Notes under the pieces: model-generated
What the model was told of the DNA's origin: nothing
What the model saw: the letters and a program-made list of their open reading frames with translations, nothing else
Databases searched by the model: none
Made by a program: the position numbers and the translations under genes
In this document: in pieces, positions 52,847 through 60,656 of the stretch
Numbering within the stretch: the stretch's first letter is position 1
How the letters are laid out: every line of letters begins with the position of its first letter
Assembly: GCA_018399015.1 (NCBI GenBank)
Contig: CP073761.1
Span: 186,001-250,000 of the forward strand
Source of the DNA: Cyanobium sp. M30B3
GTDB taxonomy: Bacteria; Cyanobacteriota; Cyanobacteriia; PCC-6307; Cyanobiaceae
Direction: 5' to 3'
Length of the DNA stretch: 64,000 bases

Positions 52847-54379
52847 TCAGCTCAACGCCGCTGGTGCGGCTTGGGTCTGGTCGCTGCGGCCGTAGCGGTC
52901 CTCGAAGCGCACGATGTCGTCCTCGCCCAGGTAGGGCCCGCTCTGCACCTCGATCATCTCCACCGGGATCTTGCCGGGATTGGTGAGCCGGTGCCGGGAG
53001 CCCAGGGGGATGTAGGTGCTCTGGTTCTCGCCCACCAGCTCCTGCCTGCCGTCCTTCTCCACCAGGGCCGTGCCCTGCACCACCACCCAGTGCTCGGCGC
53101 GGTGGTGGTGCATCTGCAGCGACAGGCTGGCGCCGGGGTTGACCACGATCTTCTTCACCTGCCAGCGCTCCCCCTCCACCACGCCGTCGTAGCTGCCCCA
53201 GGGGCGGTAGATCTTGCGGTGGGCCTTGCTCTCGCGGGCCCCCTGACGCTCCAGCAGGGCCACCACGCCCTTCACCTCCTGGGCGCGGTCGCGGTGGGCC
53301 ACCAGCACCACGTCGTCGGTCTCCACCACCACCAGGTCGTCCACCCCCAGGCCCACCACCAGCCGGTGCTCGCTGCGCAGATAGCAGTTGCGGCTGTCCT
53401 GGCTGATCACCCGGCCGCGCAGCACGTTGCCGGCCGGGTCGCGGTCGGTGGTGTCCCACAGGGCGCTCCAGCTGCCCACATCACTCCAGCCGGCCTCCAG
53501 GGGCAGCACGGCGCCCCGGTCGGTCTTCTCCATCACGGCCACGTCGAGGGCCACGTTGGGGCAGCCGGCGAACACCTCCCGCTCCAGGCGCAGGAAGTCG
53601 AGGTCGGCGAAGTCGTGCTCCAGGGCGGAGCGGCAGGCGCTCACCACCTCCGGCGCCAGCCGCTCCAGCTCGGCCAGGATGGCGCTGGCCTTGAACAGGA
53701 ACATGCCGCTGTTCCAGGTGAAGCGGCCGGTGGCCAGGAACTGCTCGGCGGTGGCCCGGTCGGGCTTCTCCACGAAGCGGGCGATCGGCACCGGTGCCGT
53801 GGCGCCGGCGAGGCCCTGGGCGGCCTCGATGTAGCCGTAGCCGGTTTCCGGGGCGCTGGGCACGATGCCGAAGGTCACCAGCTGGCCCGCCTCGGCGGCG
53901 GCCAGGCCGGAGGCCACCGTGCTGCGGAAGCGGGCGGCGTCGCGGATCACGTGGTCGGCCGCCAGCACCAGCAGCAGCGGGTCCTCCCCCTGGGCGGTGG
54001 CCTGGAGGGCGGCCACGGCCACGGCCGGGGCGGTGTTGCGGCCGATCGGCTCCAGCAGGATGGCGGCCGGGTCCACGCCGATCTGGCGCATCTGTTCGGC
54101 CACGATGAAGCGGTGGTCCTCGTTGCAGATCAGCAGCGGCGGCGCCAGCCCGGGCAGGCCCGCCAGCCGCTGCTGGGTCTGCTGCAGCAGGGTGTCGTCG
54201 GAGTCGCCGGCCAGGGCCCAGTACTGCTTGGGGTAGGTGGCCCGCGACAGGGGCCAGAGGCGCGTGCCCGTGCCGCCGCAGAGGATCACCGGCACCAGGG
54301 TGCTCTGTGGGGTGGTGGTGTTGGGAGGAGCCGTGGTGTCGGGAGCCGTGCTGTCGGGGGCCGGTCTGTCGGGGGCCAT
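52847..54379 (-). CDS. manC: Mannose-1-phosphate guanylyltransferase / mannose-6-phosphate isomerase
   Basis: A 510-residue type II PMI-GMP enzyme producing GDP-mannose for polysaccharides. The N-terminal nucleotidyltransferase has VPVILCGGTGTRLWPLSRAT with YPKQYW, LEPIGRNTAPA and FVEKPD. The C-terminal cupin isomerase carries YRPWGSYDGVVEGERWQVKK, NPGASLSLQMHHHRAEHWVV and GSRHRLTNPG. The first ~28 residues are a Thr/Pro/Ala low-complexity leader (DSTAPDTTAPPNTTTPQST) encoded by imperfect tandem repeats, so a start nearer VPVILCGG is possible. Confidence 0.93.
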   Translation of the reverse strand: MAPDRPAPDSTAPDTTAPPNTTTPQSTLVPVILCGGTGTRLWPLSRATYPKQYWALAGDSDDTLLQQTQQRLAGLPGLAPPLLICNEDHRFIVAEQMRQIGVDPAAILLEPIGRNTAPAVAVAALQATAQGEDPLLLVLAADHVIRDAARFRSTVASGLAAAEAGQLVTFGIVPSAPETGYGYIEAAQGLAGATAPVPIARFVEKPDRATAEQFLATGRFTWNSGMFLFKASAILAELERLAPEVVSACRSALEHDFADLDFLRLEREVFAGCPNVALDVAVMEKTDRGAVLPLEAGWSDVGSWSALWDTTDRDPAGNVLRGRVISQDSRNCYLRSEHRLVVGLGVDDLVVVETDDVVLVAHRDRAQEVKGVVALLERQGARESKAHRKIYRPWGSYDGVVEGERWQVKKIVVNPGASLSLQMHHHRAEHWVVVQGTALVEKDGRQELVGENQSTYIPLGSRHRLTNPGKIPVEMIEVQSGPYLGEDDIVRFEDRYGRSDQTQAAPAALS

Positions 54380-54468
54380 GGCGCGGGGGCGGAACGGAGC
54401 TGCGTGGCTGCCATGATCACCCAGCAGGGCCTGGTGCTGCCGTATCCAGTGGCCAGCCAGCAGCTGGT

Positions 54469-55068
54469 TCAGAGCTCCAGCAGGCCGGGCGGGGGCGTGA
54501 GGCCGATCCAGCCCTCCGCCAGGTGCACCTCGGGCACGATCGCCCGCACGAACGGCACCAGGATCCGGCGCCCGCCCCGCTCCTGGCCCAGCTCCAGCTC
54601 CAGCAGGTCGTTGCCGGCGTGGAGCAGGTTGGTCACCCGGCCCAGGGGCTCCCCTTCGGGCAGCAGCCGGGCCTCCAGGCCCACCAGGTCGAGCAGGTGG
54701 AATTCACCCCGGGCCAGGCGCGGCCGGTCGCTGGCGGGCACCAGCAGCTCCTGGTTCACCAGCGCTTCGGCGGCCTCGCGGCTGTCGCAGCCCTCCAGCC
54801 GGATCACGAACAGCTCCTTGCCGGGCAGGGGGCGGCCGGTCAGCAGCTGCACGGCCCTGGGCGCACCGCCGGGTTGGCGCAACCAGCGGCTGCCGGGGCG
54901 GGTGAAGCGCTCGGGAAAGTCGCTGAGCGGCAGCACCCGCAGCTCGCCGCGCAGGCCCTGGGGCGCCACCAGCCGGCCCACCAGCAGCAGCTCGATGGCC
55001 TGGTCGTCGATCGTGTCGCCGTTCGTGTCGCCGTACGTGTCGCCGTTCGTGTTCTGCCCCTCCGCCAT
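54469..55068 (-). CDS. rimM: Ribosome maturation factor RimM
   Basis: RimM assists 30S head assembly, binding S19 and 16S rRNA. The 199-residue product has [20 protein letters not shown], the RimM N-terminal barrel, and the C-terminal PRC-barrel ([20 protein letters not shown] with GRVTNLL, ending PPPGLLEL). The N-terminus carries an extra [12 protein letters not shown] repeat encoded by a 12-bp tandem repeat not found in the family core. ATG at 55068 is chosen. Confidence 0.92.
   Translation of the reverse strand: MAEGQNTNGDTYGDTNGDTIDDQAIELLLVGRLVAPQGLRGELRVLPLSDFPERFTRPGSRWLRQPGGAPRAVQLLTGRPLPGKELFVIRLEGCDSREAAEALVNQELLVPASDRPRLARGEFHLLDLVGLEARLLPEGEPLGRVTNLLHAGNDLLELELGQERGGRRILVPFVRAIVPEVHLAEGWIGLTPPPGLLEL
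55013..55048. repeat. 12-bp tandem repeat in the rimM N-terminus, three copies
   Basis: GTGTCGCCGTTC at 55013-55024, GTGTCGCCGTAC at 55025-55036 and GTGTCGCCGTTC at 55037-55048 (+ strand). On the minus strand they encode (N/Y)GDT units, so gain or loss of one unit stays in frame. Confidence 0.93.
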
Positions 55069-55127
55069 GCCATCCCTGGCCGCTGCCCCCCGATAATGGC
55101 TCCCAGACCGCTCCCGCCCCCTTCCCC

Positions 55128-55307
55128 ATGGCAGACCTGCCGATCCTGCCCGGCTCCACCGTGGTGGTGCGGGACGGGCGCTCGATCTACAACGGCTACC
55201 GGGGCTTCGTGCAGCGGATCAGCGGCGAGCGGGCCGCCGTGCTGTTCGAGGGCGGCAACTGGGACAAGCTGGTGACGATGCCGCTTAACCGGCTGGAGCA
55301 GACCTGA
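55128..55307 (+). CDS. ndhS: NAD(P)H dehydrogenase-like complex subunit NdhS
   Basis: A 59-residue SH3-like protein. The pattern [20 protein letters not shown], then [20 protein letters not shown] and [11 protein letters not shown], closely matches NdhS (Pfam family for NDH-1 subunit [14 protein letters not shown] is highly conserved). NdhS forms the ferredoxin-binding site of the cyanobacterial NDH-1 complex in cyclic electron flow. It lies between rimM and rnc, divergent from rimM and overlapping the convergent rnc end by 23 bp. Confidence 0.85.
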   Translation: MADLPILPGSTVVVRDGRSIYNGYRGFVQRISGERAAVLFEGGNWDKLVTMPLNRLEQT

Positions 55308-56067
55308 GCTGCTGCAGCAGGCGGGCGGCGGCGGCCTGCTCGGCGGCGCGGCGGGAGGGGCCCCAGCCTTCTGCCGTGGACTGCTGATCAGGTGAGCCGC
55401 TGGCCATGGAACTCGCCTGTTTGCGCGGCAAGGTGGCGGTGCAGTGGAAGCGGCGCGGGTCGCCATGGGCGCTACTGGCCTGGCGGCAGTGGTAGGCGGG
55501 CAGGCCGAGGCCGCGGGCCTGGCTCCACTCCTGCAGGGCCGATTTCCAGTTGTGGCGGTCGGGGTCGCTGAGCAGCTCCTGGCTGCTGCGCTGCCAGTGG
55601 GGCGTGAGCCAGCGGGCCACGGCCAGCAGGCCGCCATGGGGGCCGCCCCAGGCCAGATAGATGGCCCCGATCAGGGCCTCGCACAGTTCGGCCTGGATGG
55701 TGGCGCGGCCGGCCCGGTCGCCGGCGGCCATGGCGCCGATCCGCCACAGGCGCTCCAGGCCGCAGCGCTCGCCGAGTTCGGCCAGCCAGCGGTCGCTCAC
55801 CAGCTGGGCGCGCAGGGCCGAGCGCTGGCCCACCGAGAGGCCGCCGTGGTGCTGTTCGAGGTACTCGGCGGCGGCCAGGCGCAGCACCGCATCGCCGAGG
55901 AATTCCAGCCGTTCATGGTTGCGCGCCAGGCGGGCGGAGGTGTGGCTGAGGGCCTCCTCCAGCGGCGCCAGGGCCTGGGCGGAGTCGCCCGGACCCTGGC
56001 TCTCCAGCGGATCCAGCCCCAGTTCAGTAAGCAGGGCGAGCAGCTGCCGGCGGCGCTCCGGGGTCAC
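55285..56067 (-). CDS. rnc: Ribonuclease III
   Basis: RNase III cuts double-stranded RNA in rRNA and mRNA processing. The signature HERLEFLGDAVLRLAAAEYL carries the catalytic acidic residues, and CEALIGAIYLAWGG the second metal-binding Glu. The C-terminal dsRNA-binding domain (NWKSALQEWSQARGLGLPAY, ending [15 protein letters not shown]) is present. GTG 56067 (TPERRRQLLALLTELGLD after the start) gives 260 residues. The frame is open upstream into rnpB, but that DNA is the RNase P RNA. The gap to rnpB is 51 bp without a terminator. Confidence 0.92.
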   Translation of the reverse strand: MTPERRRQLLALLTELGLDPLESQGPGDSAQALAPLEEALSHTSARLARNHERLEFLGDAVLRLAAAEYLEQHHGGLSVGQRSALRAQLVSDRWLAELGERCGLERLWRIGAMAAGDRAGRATIQAELCEALIGAIYLAWGGPHGGLLAVARWLTPHWQRSSQELLSDPDRHNWKSALQEWSQARGLGLPAYHCRQASSAHGDPRRFHCTATLPRKQASSMASGSPDQQSTAEGWGPSRRAAEQAAAARLLQQLRSAPAG

Positions 56068-56118
56068 GGTGAGGCGGGAGTGGGGCAGGAGGAGGGCTGG
56101 GGCTGGCGTGAAGGGGGT

Positions 56119-56535
56119 GAAAGCAGGACGTAAGCCGGGTTCTGTTCTCCCAGGATCCGGCCTTGACCGGGCTGGGGGGGTGATCATCTGTCTGGGACCG
56201 CCGTTACCGGCGGCCTCGAGCGGCGCACTTGGGTCGGGACCGGTGAATGGGCCAACCATGGTCCCTGGGCCTTGCTCCCAGCCGGGGTTTACCGAGCCAG
56301 CACCTCTCGATGCTGCTGGTGCGCTCTTACCGCACCTTTGCACCCTTGCCTGATCCCACCGGGTTGCCCCGGGGGCCATCGGCGGTGTGTTTCTGTGGCA
56401 CTGTCCTCACGGTCGCCCGCACTGGGCGTTACCCAGCAGGCCTGGCCATTGGGGAGCCCGGACTTTCCTCAACCGGACGGGCGGCCGCTCCGAAGACCGG
56501 CAACCCCCCGATCGCGATCACCTCGCCTGCTTTCC
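56119..56535 (-). ncRNA. rnpB: RNase P RNA (bacterial type A)
   Basis: On the minus strand the conserved landmarks appear in order: GAGGAAAGTCCGGGCTCC, GCTGGGTAACGCCCAGTGCG with GGCGACCGTGAGGACAGTGC, CACAGAAAC, GCAAGGGTGCAAAGGTGCGG, TAAGAGCGCACCAGC, and the 3' segment AGAACCCGGCTTACG. Terminal helix P1 is GAAAGCAGG (at 56534-56526) with CCTGCTTTC (56127-56119), which sets the ends; the exact termini may differ by a base or two. It forms the catalytic core of RNase P, which matures tRNA 5' ends. Confidence 0.97.
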
Positions 56536-56605
56536 ACAGAAGTTTAAGCCTCACCAGGCTGCGGACCCTGCAAGGCTGCACCCTGCGCCGAATGGTTCAG
56601 ACAGC

Positions 56606-56630
56606 AAAAAGCTCCCCCCACGGGGGGAGC
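56606..56630 (-). terminator. Rho-independent terminator after the PEP-CTERM gene
   Basis: On the minus strand GCTCCCCCC, GTG loop region, GGGGGGAGC, then TTTTT. It lies 29 bp past the stop of the PEP-CTERM gene and just upstream of rnpB, isolating the two. Confidence 0.93.
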
Positions 56631-56658
56631 CCATGACCGATGAATGCAGAGGTGGCAT

Positions 56659-57291
56659 TCAGGAGATCGACTTTGTGCGTTGGCGCAGCTTGCGGGAGAA
56701 ACCGAAGGCAGCGCAAGCGCCGAAGACAGGCAGGGGGCCTGGCACTGGCGTAGAACCTGAAGTGGTTAACAAAAGGGACGAGCTTGTCAGTGGAGCGCCT
56801 GAAGTTGTAAAAGATCCGCTGATTGTTGTAATAGAAGAGTCTGGAAAAATGAAACTGTCGCCGTTTTCAGTGAATGTAAATTGAGTAGTGGCTACAGTAG
56901 CGGTTGTCTGCGAATCTTTAATCAGGTCTGCAAAATCAAAAAAGCCAGATTGCGCAGTGGCCGTAAAGTCGAATGAGCCAGCAGGAATACCGTTGCCGAA
57001 AACTCCAAATGCCCCATTGCCAGGAGCTATTGAAATTTGGGCGAGATTGTTGTAATCCCCCCCAGTGCTGACGTTAGAAATGCTTAGGGTGATACCCTCG
57101 CCGCCTGGAAGGGTGCAAGGGGTGGCGGCAGCGAATGCGGCCAAGGTCCCAACAAGGGAGCAATCTGGGGGGATGACGAGTGCAGCAGCTGGCGCTGTGC
57201 CGAATGCAAGAGTGCCTGCTGTGGCCAAGGTGGCACCAGCGAGGATCCCTTGAATGAAGGGAAGTCTCATGGGAGTTCGGAAATTGAACAT
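56659..57291 (-). CDS. Exported protein with cyanobacterial PEP-CTERM-like sorting signal
   Basis: A 210-residue protein with a signal peptide (MRLPFIQGILAGATLATAGT ... PAAA, cleavage near residue 36) and a C-terminal tripartite tail: PVPGPLPVFGACAAFGFSRK plus LRQRTK. This is the cyanobacterial PEP-CTERM variant recognised by an exosortase. The mature part is Ser/Thr/Gly/Phe-rich beta (ISNVSTGGDYNNLAQISIAP, SFDFTATAQSGFFDFADLIK), typical of surface or matrix proteins; two Cys near the N-terminus may pair. The DNA is visibly more AT-rich than its neighbours. Start could be 57291 or ATG 57270. Confidence 0.85.
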   Translation of the reverse strand: MFNFRTPMRLPFIQGILAGATLATAGTLAFGTAPAAALVIPPDCSLVGTLAAFAAATPCTLPGGEGITLSISNVSTGGDYNNLAQISIAPGNGAFGVFGNGIPAGSFDFTATAQSGFFDFADLIKDSQTTATVATTQFTFTENGDSFIFPDSSITTISGSFTTSGAPLTSSSLLLTTSGSTPVPGPLPVFGACAAFGFSRKLRQRTKSIS

Positions 57292-57480
57292 TAATGGAGC
57301 AATTCTATTTTAGAGCATTCCAGGTGGATCCTATTCCGTTGCCTTGGAATGTCCAGCAGGACCGTCCTGTTGCGAACTACTCTGTGGGTGGATCAACACG
57401 GCCAGACGTTCCTGCCCGGCTGTGCCCCATCAGCCCGCCGCAACGGCAAACTGGGTTCAGGTCCAATGGGCTGGCATCAG

Positions 57481-57554
<74 letters not shown>

Positions 57555-57559
57555 TCTCC

Positions 57560-57588
57560 AAAACCCCAGCTGCAGCAAGGGTTTTCAG
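57560..57588 (+). terminator. Probable terminator of tRNA-Arg
   Basis: AAAACCC (57560-57566) pairs with GGGTTTT (57579-57585), forming a 7-bp stem with the T-run built into its 3' side, 5 bp after the tRNA. Confidence 0.6.
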
Positions 57589-57630
57589 GGAAGTCAGGGC
57601 CGAGAAACCGGTCTCCTCCACCCTCTGTGG

Positions 57631-57693
57631 TTAGGCAAACAGCTAGGCAAATCGGCCCGGATCGACCACGCTTAGGCCAATGGTTAGGCAAAT
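57631..57693 (+). repeat. Cluster of four TTAGGCAAA-like direct repeats
   Basis: TTAGGCAAAC (57631), CTAGGCAAAT (57643), CTTAGGCCAAT (57671) and GTTAGGCAAAT (57683) lie within 63 bp between tRNA-Arg and the recombinase-like fragment. Position and spacing suit arm-type recombinase binding sites, but this is inference. Confidence 0.6.
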
Positions 57694-57696
57694 CCG

Positions 57697-58140
57697 GTGC
57701 CTCCCTCGGGCCCCTGGCTCAGCCGCCAGAACGCTGCCCTGAAGCTGAAAGGTCACGGGGTCACCCCCGATGTGGCGGGTGGCCGGGTGCGCCTGCGGGC
57801 GACCATGCCGCCGCGACCCACAGACCCGCTTGGTGCCGAGCCGAAGCAACACCGCATCAGCACCGGTCTCGCCTACCCGGATCAGGCCCCCGAGTCGCTG
57901 CAGCTGGCTGAGCAGCCCGATGGCGTTAGCGGACGCCAGGGGGTGCGGCTCACCCGCAAGTGGTGGGGCAAGCAGCGGCGCCGAGGACCATCCGCGGACG
58001 ACAGCTGGAAGGTGGACAACGACGCCCCTGCTTCCCGTACGTCAAAGCGCACCGCTGCTGGCCATGCCGTCCTGCGTCTGCAAGGCTGTCATGACAATGT
58101 CGGGCAGACAGGGCTGGGGTGGCGGACGACTCTGCCGTGA
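57697..58140 (+). pseudogene. Tyrosine recombinase/integrase, N-terminal fragment
   Basis: From GTG 57697 the frame runs 147 codons. Residues ~12-70 (NAALKLKGHGVTPDVAGGRV, RLRATMPPRPTDPLGAEPKQ, HRISTGLAYPDQAP) resemble the N-terminal arm/core-binding start of integrases found beside tRNA genes in picocyanobacteria (typical pattern RLRATLP.KPG...RISLGLPA). After ~residue 72 the similarity stops, and no catalytic R-H-R-Y region follows. It lies 142 bp from tRNA-Arg, so it probably marks a decayed integrative element. Confidence 0.5.
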
Positions 58141-58409
58141 TGACGTCATCCCCTTTGAGAAGCGAGAAGCTGGATCTGCGGCTGACGCCAGGAGCCAGGC
58201 AGACCCTGCAGCGGGCAGCTGCGGCGGCCCAGCTCAGCGTGAGCGAGTTTGTGTTGAAGAGTGCCCTGGCCAACGCTGCTGAGACCCTGGCCGATCGGCA
58301 GAGCTTCCAGCTGGATGGGGATCAGTGGGAGGCTTTCGTGGCTGTCCTGGATGCTCCACCCCAGGTGCATCCGCGGCTGGAGCGGCCAGCTGCTGTTGGC
58401 ACCGAATGA
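58140..58409 (+). CDS. TacA-like (DUF1778) antitoxin
   Basis: An 89-residue ribbon-helix-helix antitoxin of the DUF1778 group. LRSEKLDLRLTPGARQTLQR is the DNA-binding strand and helix, and AAQLSVSEFVLKSALANAAE the second helix; the C-terminal tail (FQLDGDQWEAFVAVLDAPPQ) is the toxin-binding part with the usual D-x-x-F-x-A-x-L-D-x-P pattern. Such proteins pair with GNAT toxins that acetylate aminoacyl-tRNA. ATG 58140 is chosen by homology; its stop overlaps the toxin ATG (ATGA). The antitoxin looks fully intact. Confidence 0.9.
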   Translation: MTSSPLRSEKLDLRLTPGARQTLQRAAAAAQLSVSEFVLKSALANAAETLADRQSFQLDGDQWEAFVAVLDAPPQVHPRLERPAAVGTE

Positions 58410-58708
58410 GCCGCTACCGGATCGAAGCGCTCCAGGCCAGCCATGCCTTGGAGGCCTTTGCTTGTGGCGAGGAACCCCTGAACCGCTTCCTGGTCCGCTT
58501 TGCCCTGGCGAACCAGCGAGCGCGGGCCAGCCGCACCTACGTGGCGCTGGCGGCGGCCGAGATCGCCGGCATCCGCTCCTTGGCGGTGCATGCCAAAGAT
58601 GAACAGGCCCGAGGCTTCTACGAGCATTTCGGCTTTCGGCCCTCGCCCACTGACCCGCTGCACCTGTTCGTGCTGCTCAAGGATCTGCAGGGCATCGCCG
58701 GCGGTTGA
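58406..58708 (+). pseudogene. TacT-like GNAT toxin with internal in-frame deletion
   Basis: A 100-residue frame where family members have about 160-170. The N-terminal part (MSRYRIEALQASHALEAFAC, GEEPLNRFLVRFALANQRAR, ASRTYVALAAAE) and the C-terminal part (IRSLAVHAKDEQARGFYEHF, GFRPSPTDPLHLFVLLKDLQ) are well conserved. Everything between is missing, including beta-strands 3-4 and the (R/Q)xxGx(G/A) acetyl-CoA pyrophosphate loop. The fusion point is near IAGIR. The toxin should be inactive while still possibly folding as a partial partner of the antitoxin. Confidence 0.85.
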
Positions 58709-58810
58709 TGGGTTGGCGAGGAGGGCCGCCAGGCATCCGCATGTCTTGGCAGTTCAGCCAATACAAGGGCAGTCTTGCTCGAACCGCTCCCGCGGCTGAT
58801 ACCTCGATCG

Positions 58811-59515
58811 ATGGCGCTGCCGAACCTCTGGGGGCTCTGCAACCTGCGCTCCTCCCCCTACTTCCAGGCCACCCTGCGCTCGGATACCGAGGCCACTCCC
58901 CTCAATCTCCTCGTGGGCCGGGAGCGAGAGCGGCAACTGCTGCTCACCACCATCGGGAGCAGCCGGAGCTCCAGGCAGGCTGTTGCCGGTAGGCCAGGAA
59001 TCGCCAAAACCACCCTGGTGCAGGCGGTGAAGGCCGACGCCAAAGATGCGGGGTACTGGACCTCCGCCGAGATCATGTCCTTGGGCCGTGAAGGCAGCTC
59101 AGAAGGCCTGCTGGGCCGGCTGCTTTTCGGCATCAGCGTTTGGCTTGGGGGCTGGCGGCACCCAAACCGAAGGCGTGTCAACACCACCGAGTGCGCTGGT
59201 TCTCGATGGCCCACGGGTGCTGCGGGACCTGTTGGCCTATGCGCAGGCGCAGGGGGCCCGGGGCCTGGTGCTGCACCTGAACAACCTTGAGAATCTCAGC
59301 GAGGCCGATGCCGACCGTGCCGCCGATCTGCTGCGCAGCGTCCGCGATCAGGCCCATACGCAGATCCGTTCGGTGTTCAGCGATCCGCAGGTGCTCCAGC
59401 CCCTGGCCTTGGAGGACGTGCAGCAGCTGCTGGCCAACCGCTACGCCGCCTTGCAGTTGGGCCCGGGGCAGGCCTGGCGCGCCCCGGTGGAAGACGCCGT
59501 GGTGGTGCACGGCCA
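58811..59515 (+). pseudogene. AAA-family ATPase, frameshifted and truncated
   Basis: Reading from ATG 58811: MALPNLWGLCNLRSSPYFQA, then LLVGRERERQLLLTTIGSS and a P-loop AVAGRPGIAKTTLVQAVKAD (canonical GxxGxGKT altered to GRPGIAKT), to about 59130. It then continues one frame on: SALVLDGPRVLRDLLAYAQA, GLVLHLNNLENLSEADADRA, HTQIRSVFSDPQVLQPLALE, DVQQLLANRYAALQLGPGQA. The central arginine-finger/sensor region between RSVRDQ and AHTQIRS seems deleted, and the C-terminus after APVEDAV is lost where vapC begins. The original function is unknown. Confidence 0.7.
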
Positions 59516-59561
59516 GGGCCGCTGGTGGCTGATCAGTGGGCGGGGCGTCGCGCCCATGGAG

Positions 59562-59966
59562 TCAGACAGGGCGGGTCAGGCGGTTGAGACGCAGGGCACT
59601 CACCGAAGCGATGGCGTCGAAGTCGGCGTCGAAGCTCACCAGTACGGCGTTGTGGTGCAGGGCCACGGCGGCCACCAACAGGTCGAGACTGAGGACGGAG
59701 CGGCCGATCCGGCGACAGGCCTGGCCCAGGGCGATCGCCTGCTGCCACAGATCCGCGGGTGTGCTCAGCAAGGGCAGGGTGTCGAACTGGGCCTCCAGCA
59801 GCCTGGCTTCCTCCGGACGGGCGGCACGGAGCAGCTCGAATCGCACCGGTTCCGCCAGGTGGGCGGCCGCATCGAGCACGTAGGGCGCGATGAACTGCTT
59901 CAGGGCAGCCGGGCTGCGGGCCCGGGTGAAGTCGATCCAGAGGCTGGTGTCGAGCAGCAGGGTCAT
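59562..59966 (-). CDS. vapC: VapC-like PIN-domain ribonuclease toxin
   Basis: A 134-residue PIN-domain RNase. Acidic active-site residues are in place: D6 (LLLDTSLWIDF), E44 (VRFELLRAA), D95 (VLSLDLLVAAVA) and D113/D115 (VSFDADFDAI). VapC toxins cleave initiator tRNA or rRNA loops. ATG 59966 overlaps the vapB stop by 4 bp. It appears intact, unlike its neighbours. Confidence 0.92.
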   Translation of the reverse strand: MTLLLDTSLWIDFTRARSPAALKQFIAPYVLDAAAHLAEPVRFELLRAARPEEARLLEAQFDTLPLLSTPADLWQQAIALGQACRRIGRSVLSLDLLVAAVALHHNAVLVSFDADFDAIASVSALRLNRLTRPV

Positions 59967-60193
59967 GAGGCGATCTCCTGATCCCGCTGACGCTCGCGTT
60001 CCTGATCGGCCTCGTAGGTCTCCAGCTCCACGCCCCACGCGCCACTGAGGAAGCGCTGAGCGATCTGGGCGCGGCGGCGCTGCTGCAGGGCCTCCTCCAT
60101 CAGGCGGCGGATGGCCGGGCCCTTCTTGCGCTCACCCGTCAGCTCCAGGACTTCGGCCATCTCCTGGTCTGAAAGCTCAACGGTTACTTTCAT
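59963..60193 (-). CDS. vapB: VapB-like antitoxin
   Basis: A 76-residue antitoxin. An N-terminal beta-strand/RHH-type segment (MKVTVELSDQEMAEVLELTG, RKKGPAIRRLMEEALQQRRR) precedes a flexible acidic tail that should wrap VapC (ELETYEADQERERQRDQEIA). ATG 60193. Its stop overlaps the vapC start (ATGA), the standard antitoxin-first order; the pair likely represses its own promoter just upstream of 60193. Confidence 0.9.
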   Translation of the reverse strand: MKVTVELSDQEMAEVLELTGERKKGPAIRRLMEEALQQRRRAQIAQRFLSGAWGVELETYEADQERERQRDQEIAS

Positions 60194-60300
60194 GATTTGG
60201 GCCCTCCAGAGTCGGACTCTGAGGTCAGCATGGCACCGGTCGTCAATGGGGTGCCCTCCCCGCTCACCGGCGCCAGGCGGAAGCAGCAGTCCGGCCGGGA

Positions 60301-60396
60301 TCAGCAGGGCTCCGCCCTTGAGGTTGGGCACCTTGGCGGTTGCTGCAGGTCTTCCAGGAATTCCGGCTGGCACACCGCCTCCCGCTGGCTGCTCAT
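60301..60396 (-). pseudogene. YoeB/Txe-like toxin, N-terminal remnant
   Basis: From ATG 60396 the frame reads MSSQREAVCQPEFLEDLQQ and then runs into unrelated residues with TGA at 60301-60303. The first 17 residues match the start of Txe/YoeB mRNA interferases seen in cyanobacteria (SQREAVFQPEFLEDLR...). The catalytic C-terminal half is absent. The start overlaps the upstream antitoxin fragment by 4 bp, keeping the ancestral operon layout. Confidence 0.6.
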
Positions 60397-60653
60397 CCCT
60401 CCAGCCGTGCCTCCAGATCGTCCATCCGCACGCTGGGAAGGCTCTCACCGCGGGCGCGTTCCAGCGCCGCGAGCAGGCGAGCAGCATGGCGGGGCGCCCG
60501 GATCAGCTGGGCCGTTTCCAGCAGACCTTCCCGCTCTTCTGCCGCCACGTCCAGGGTGATCTGCCATGAAGGCCATCCATGCAGCGGCACGCCAGGCCTG
60601 CATCGCAGCGCTGCTCCCGGCTGTTCGTCCTGCCCGCAGGTGCTCGCAATCAA
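60393..60653 (-). pseudogene. Phd/YefM-like antitoxin, degraded N-terminus
   Basis: An 86-codon frame. Its second half (EREGLLETAQLIRAPRHAAR, LLAALERARGESLPSVRMDD, LEARLEG) fits the C-terminal toxin-binding part of Phd/YefM antitoxins (...LLETAYLL.SP.NA.RLL.AL...). The first ~35 residues (MIASTCGQDEQPGAALRCRP) do not fit the family's DNA-binding start. It is followed by the yoeB-like stub in the correct order. It starts 3 bp after the cyAbrB stop. Confidence 0.55.
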
Positions 60654-60656
60654 TGG

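Noticed and set aside
56068-56379. N-terminal extension of RNase III up to 56379
   Set aside because: That DNA is the RNase P RNA gene; its conserved structure explains the open frame.
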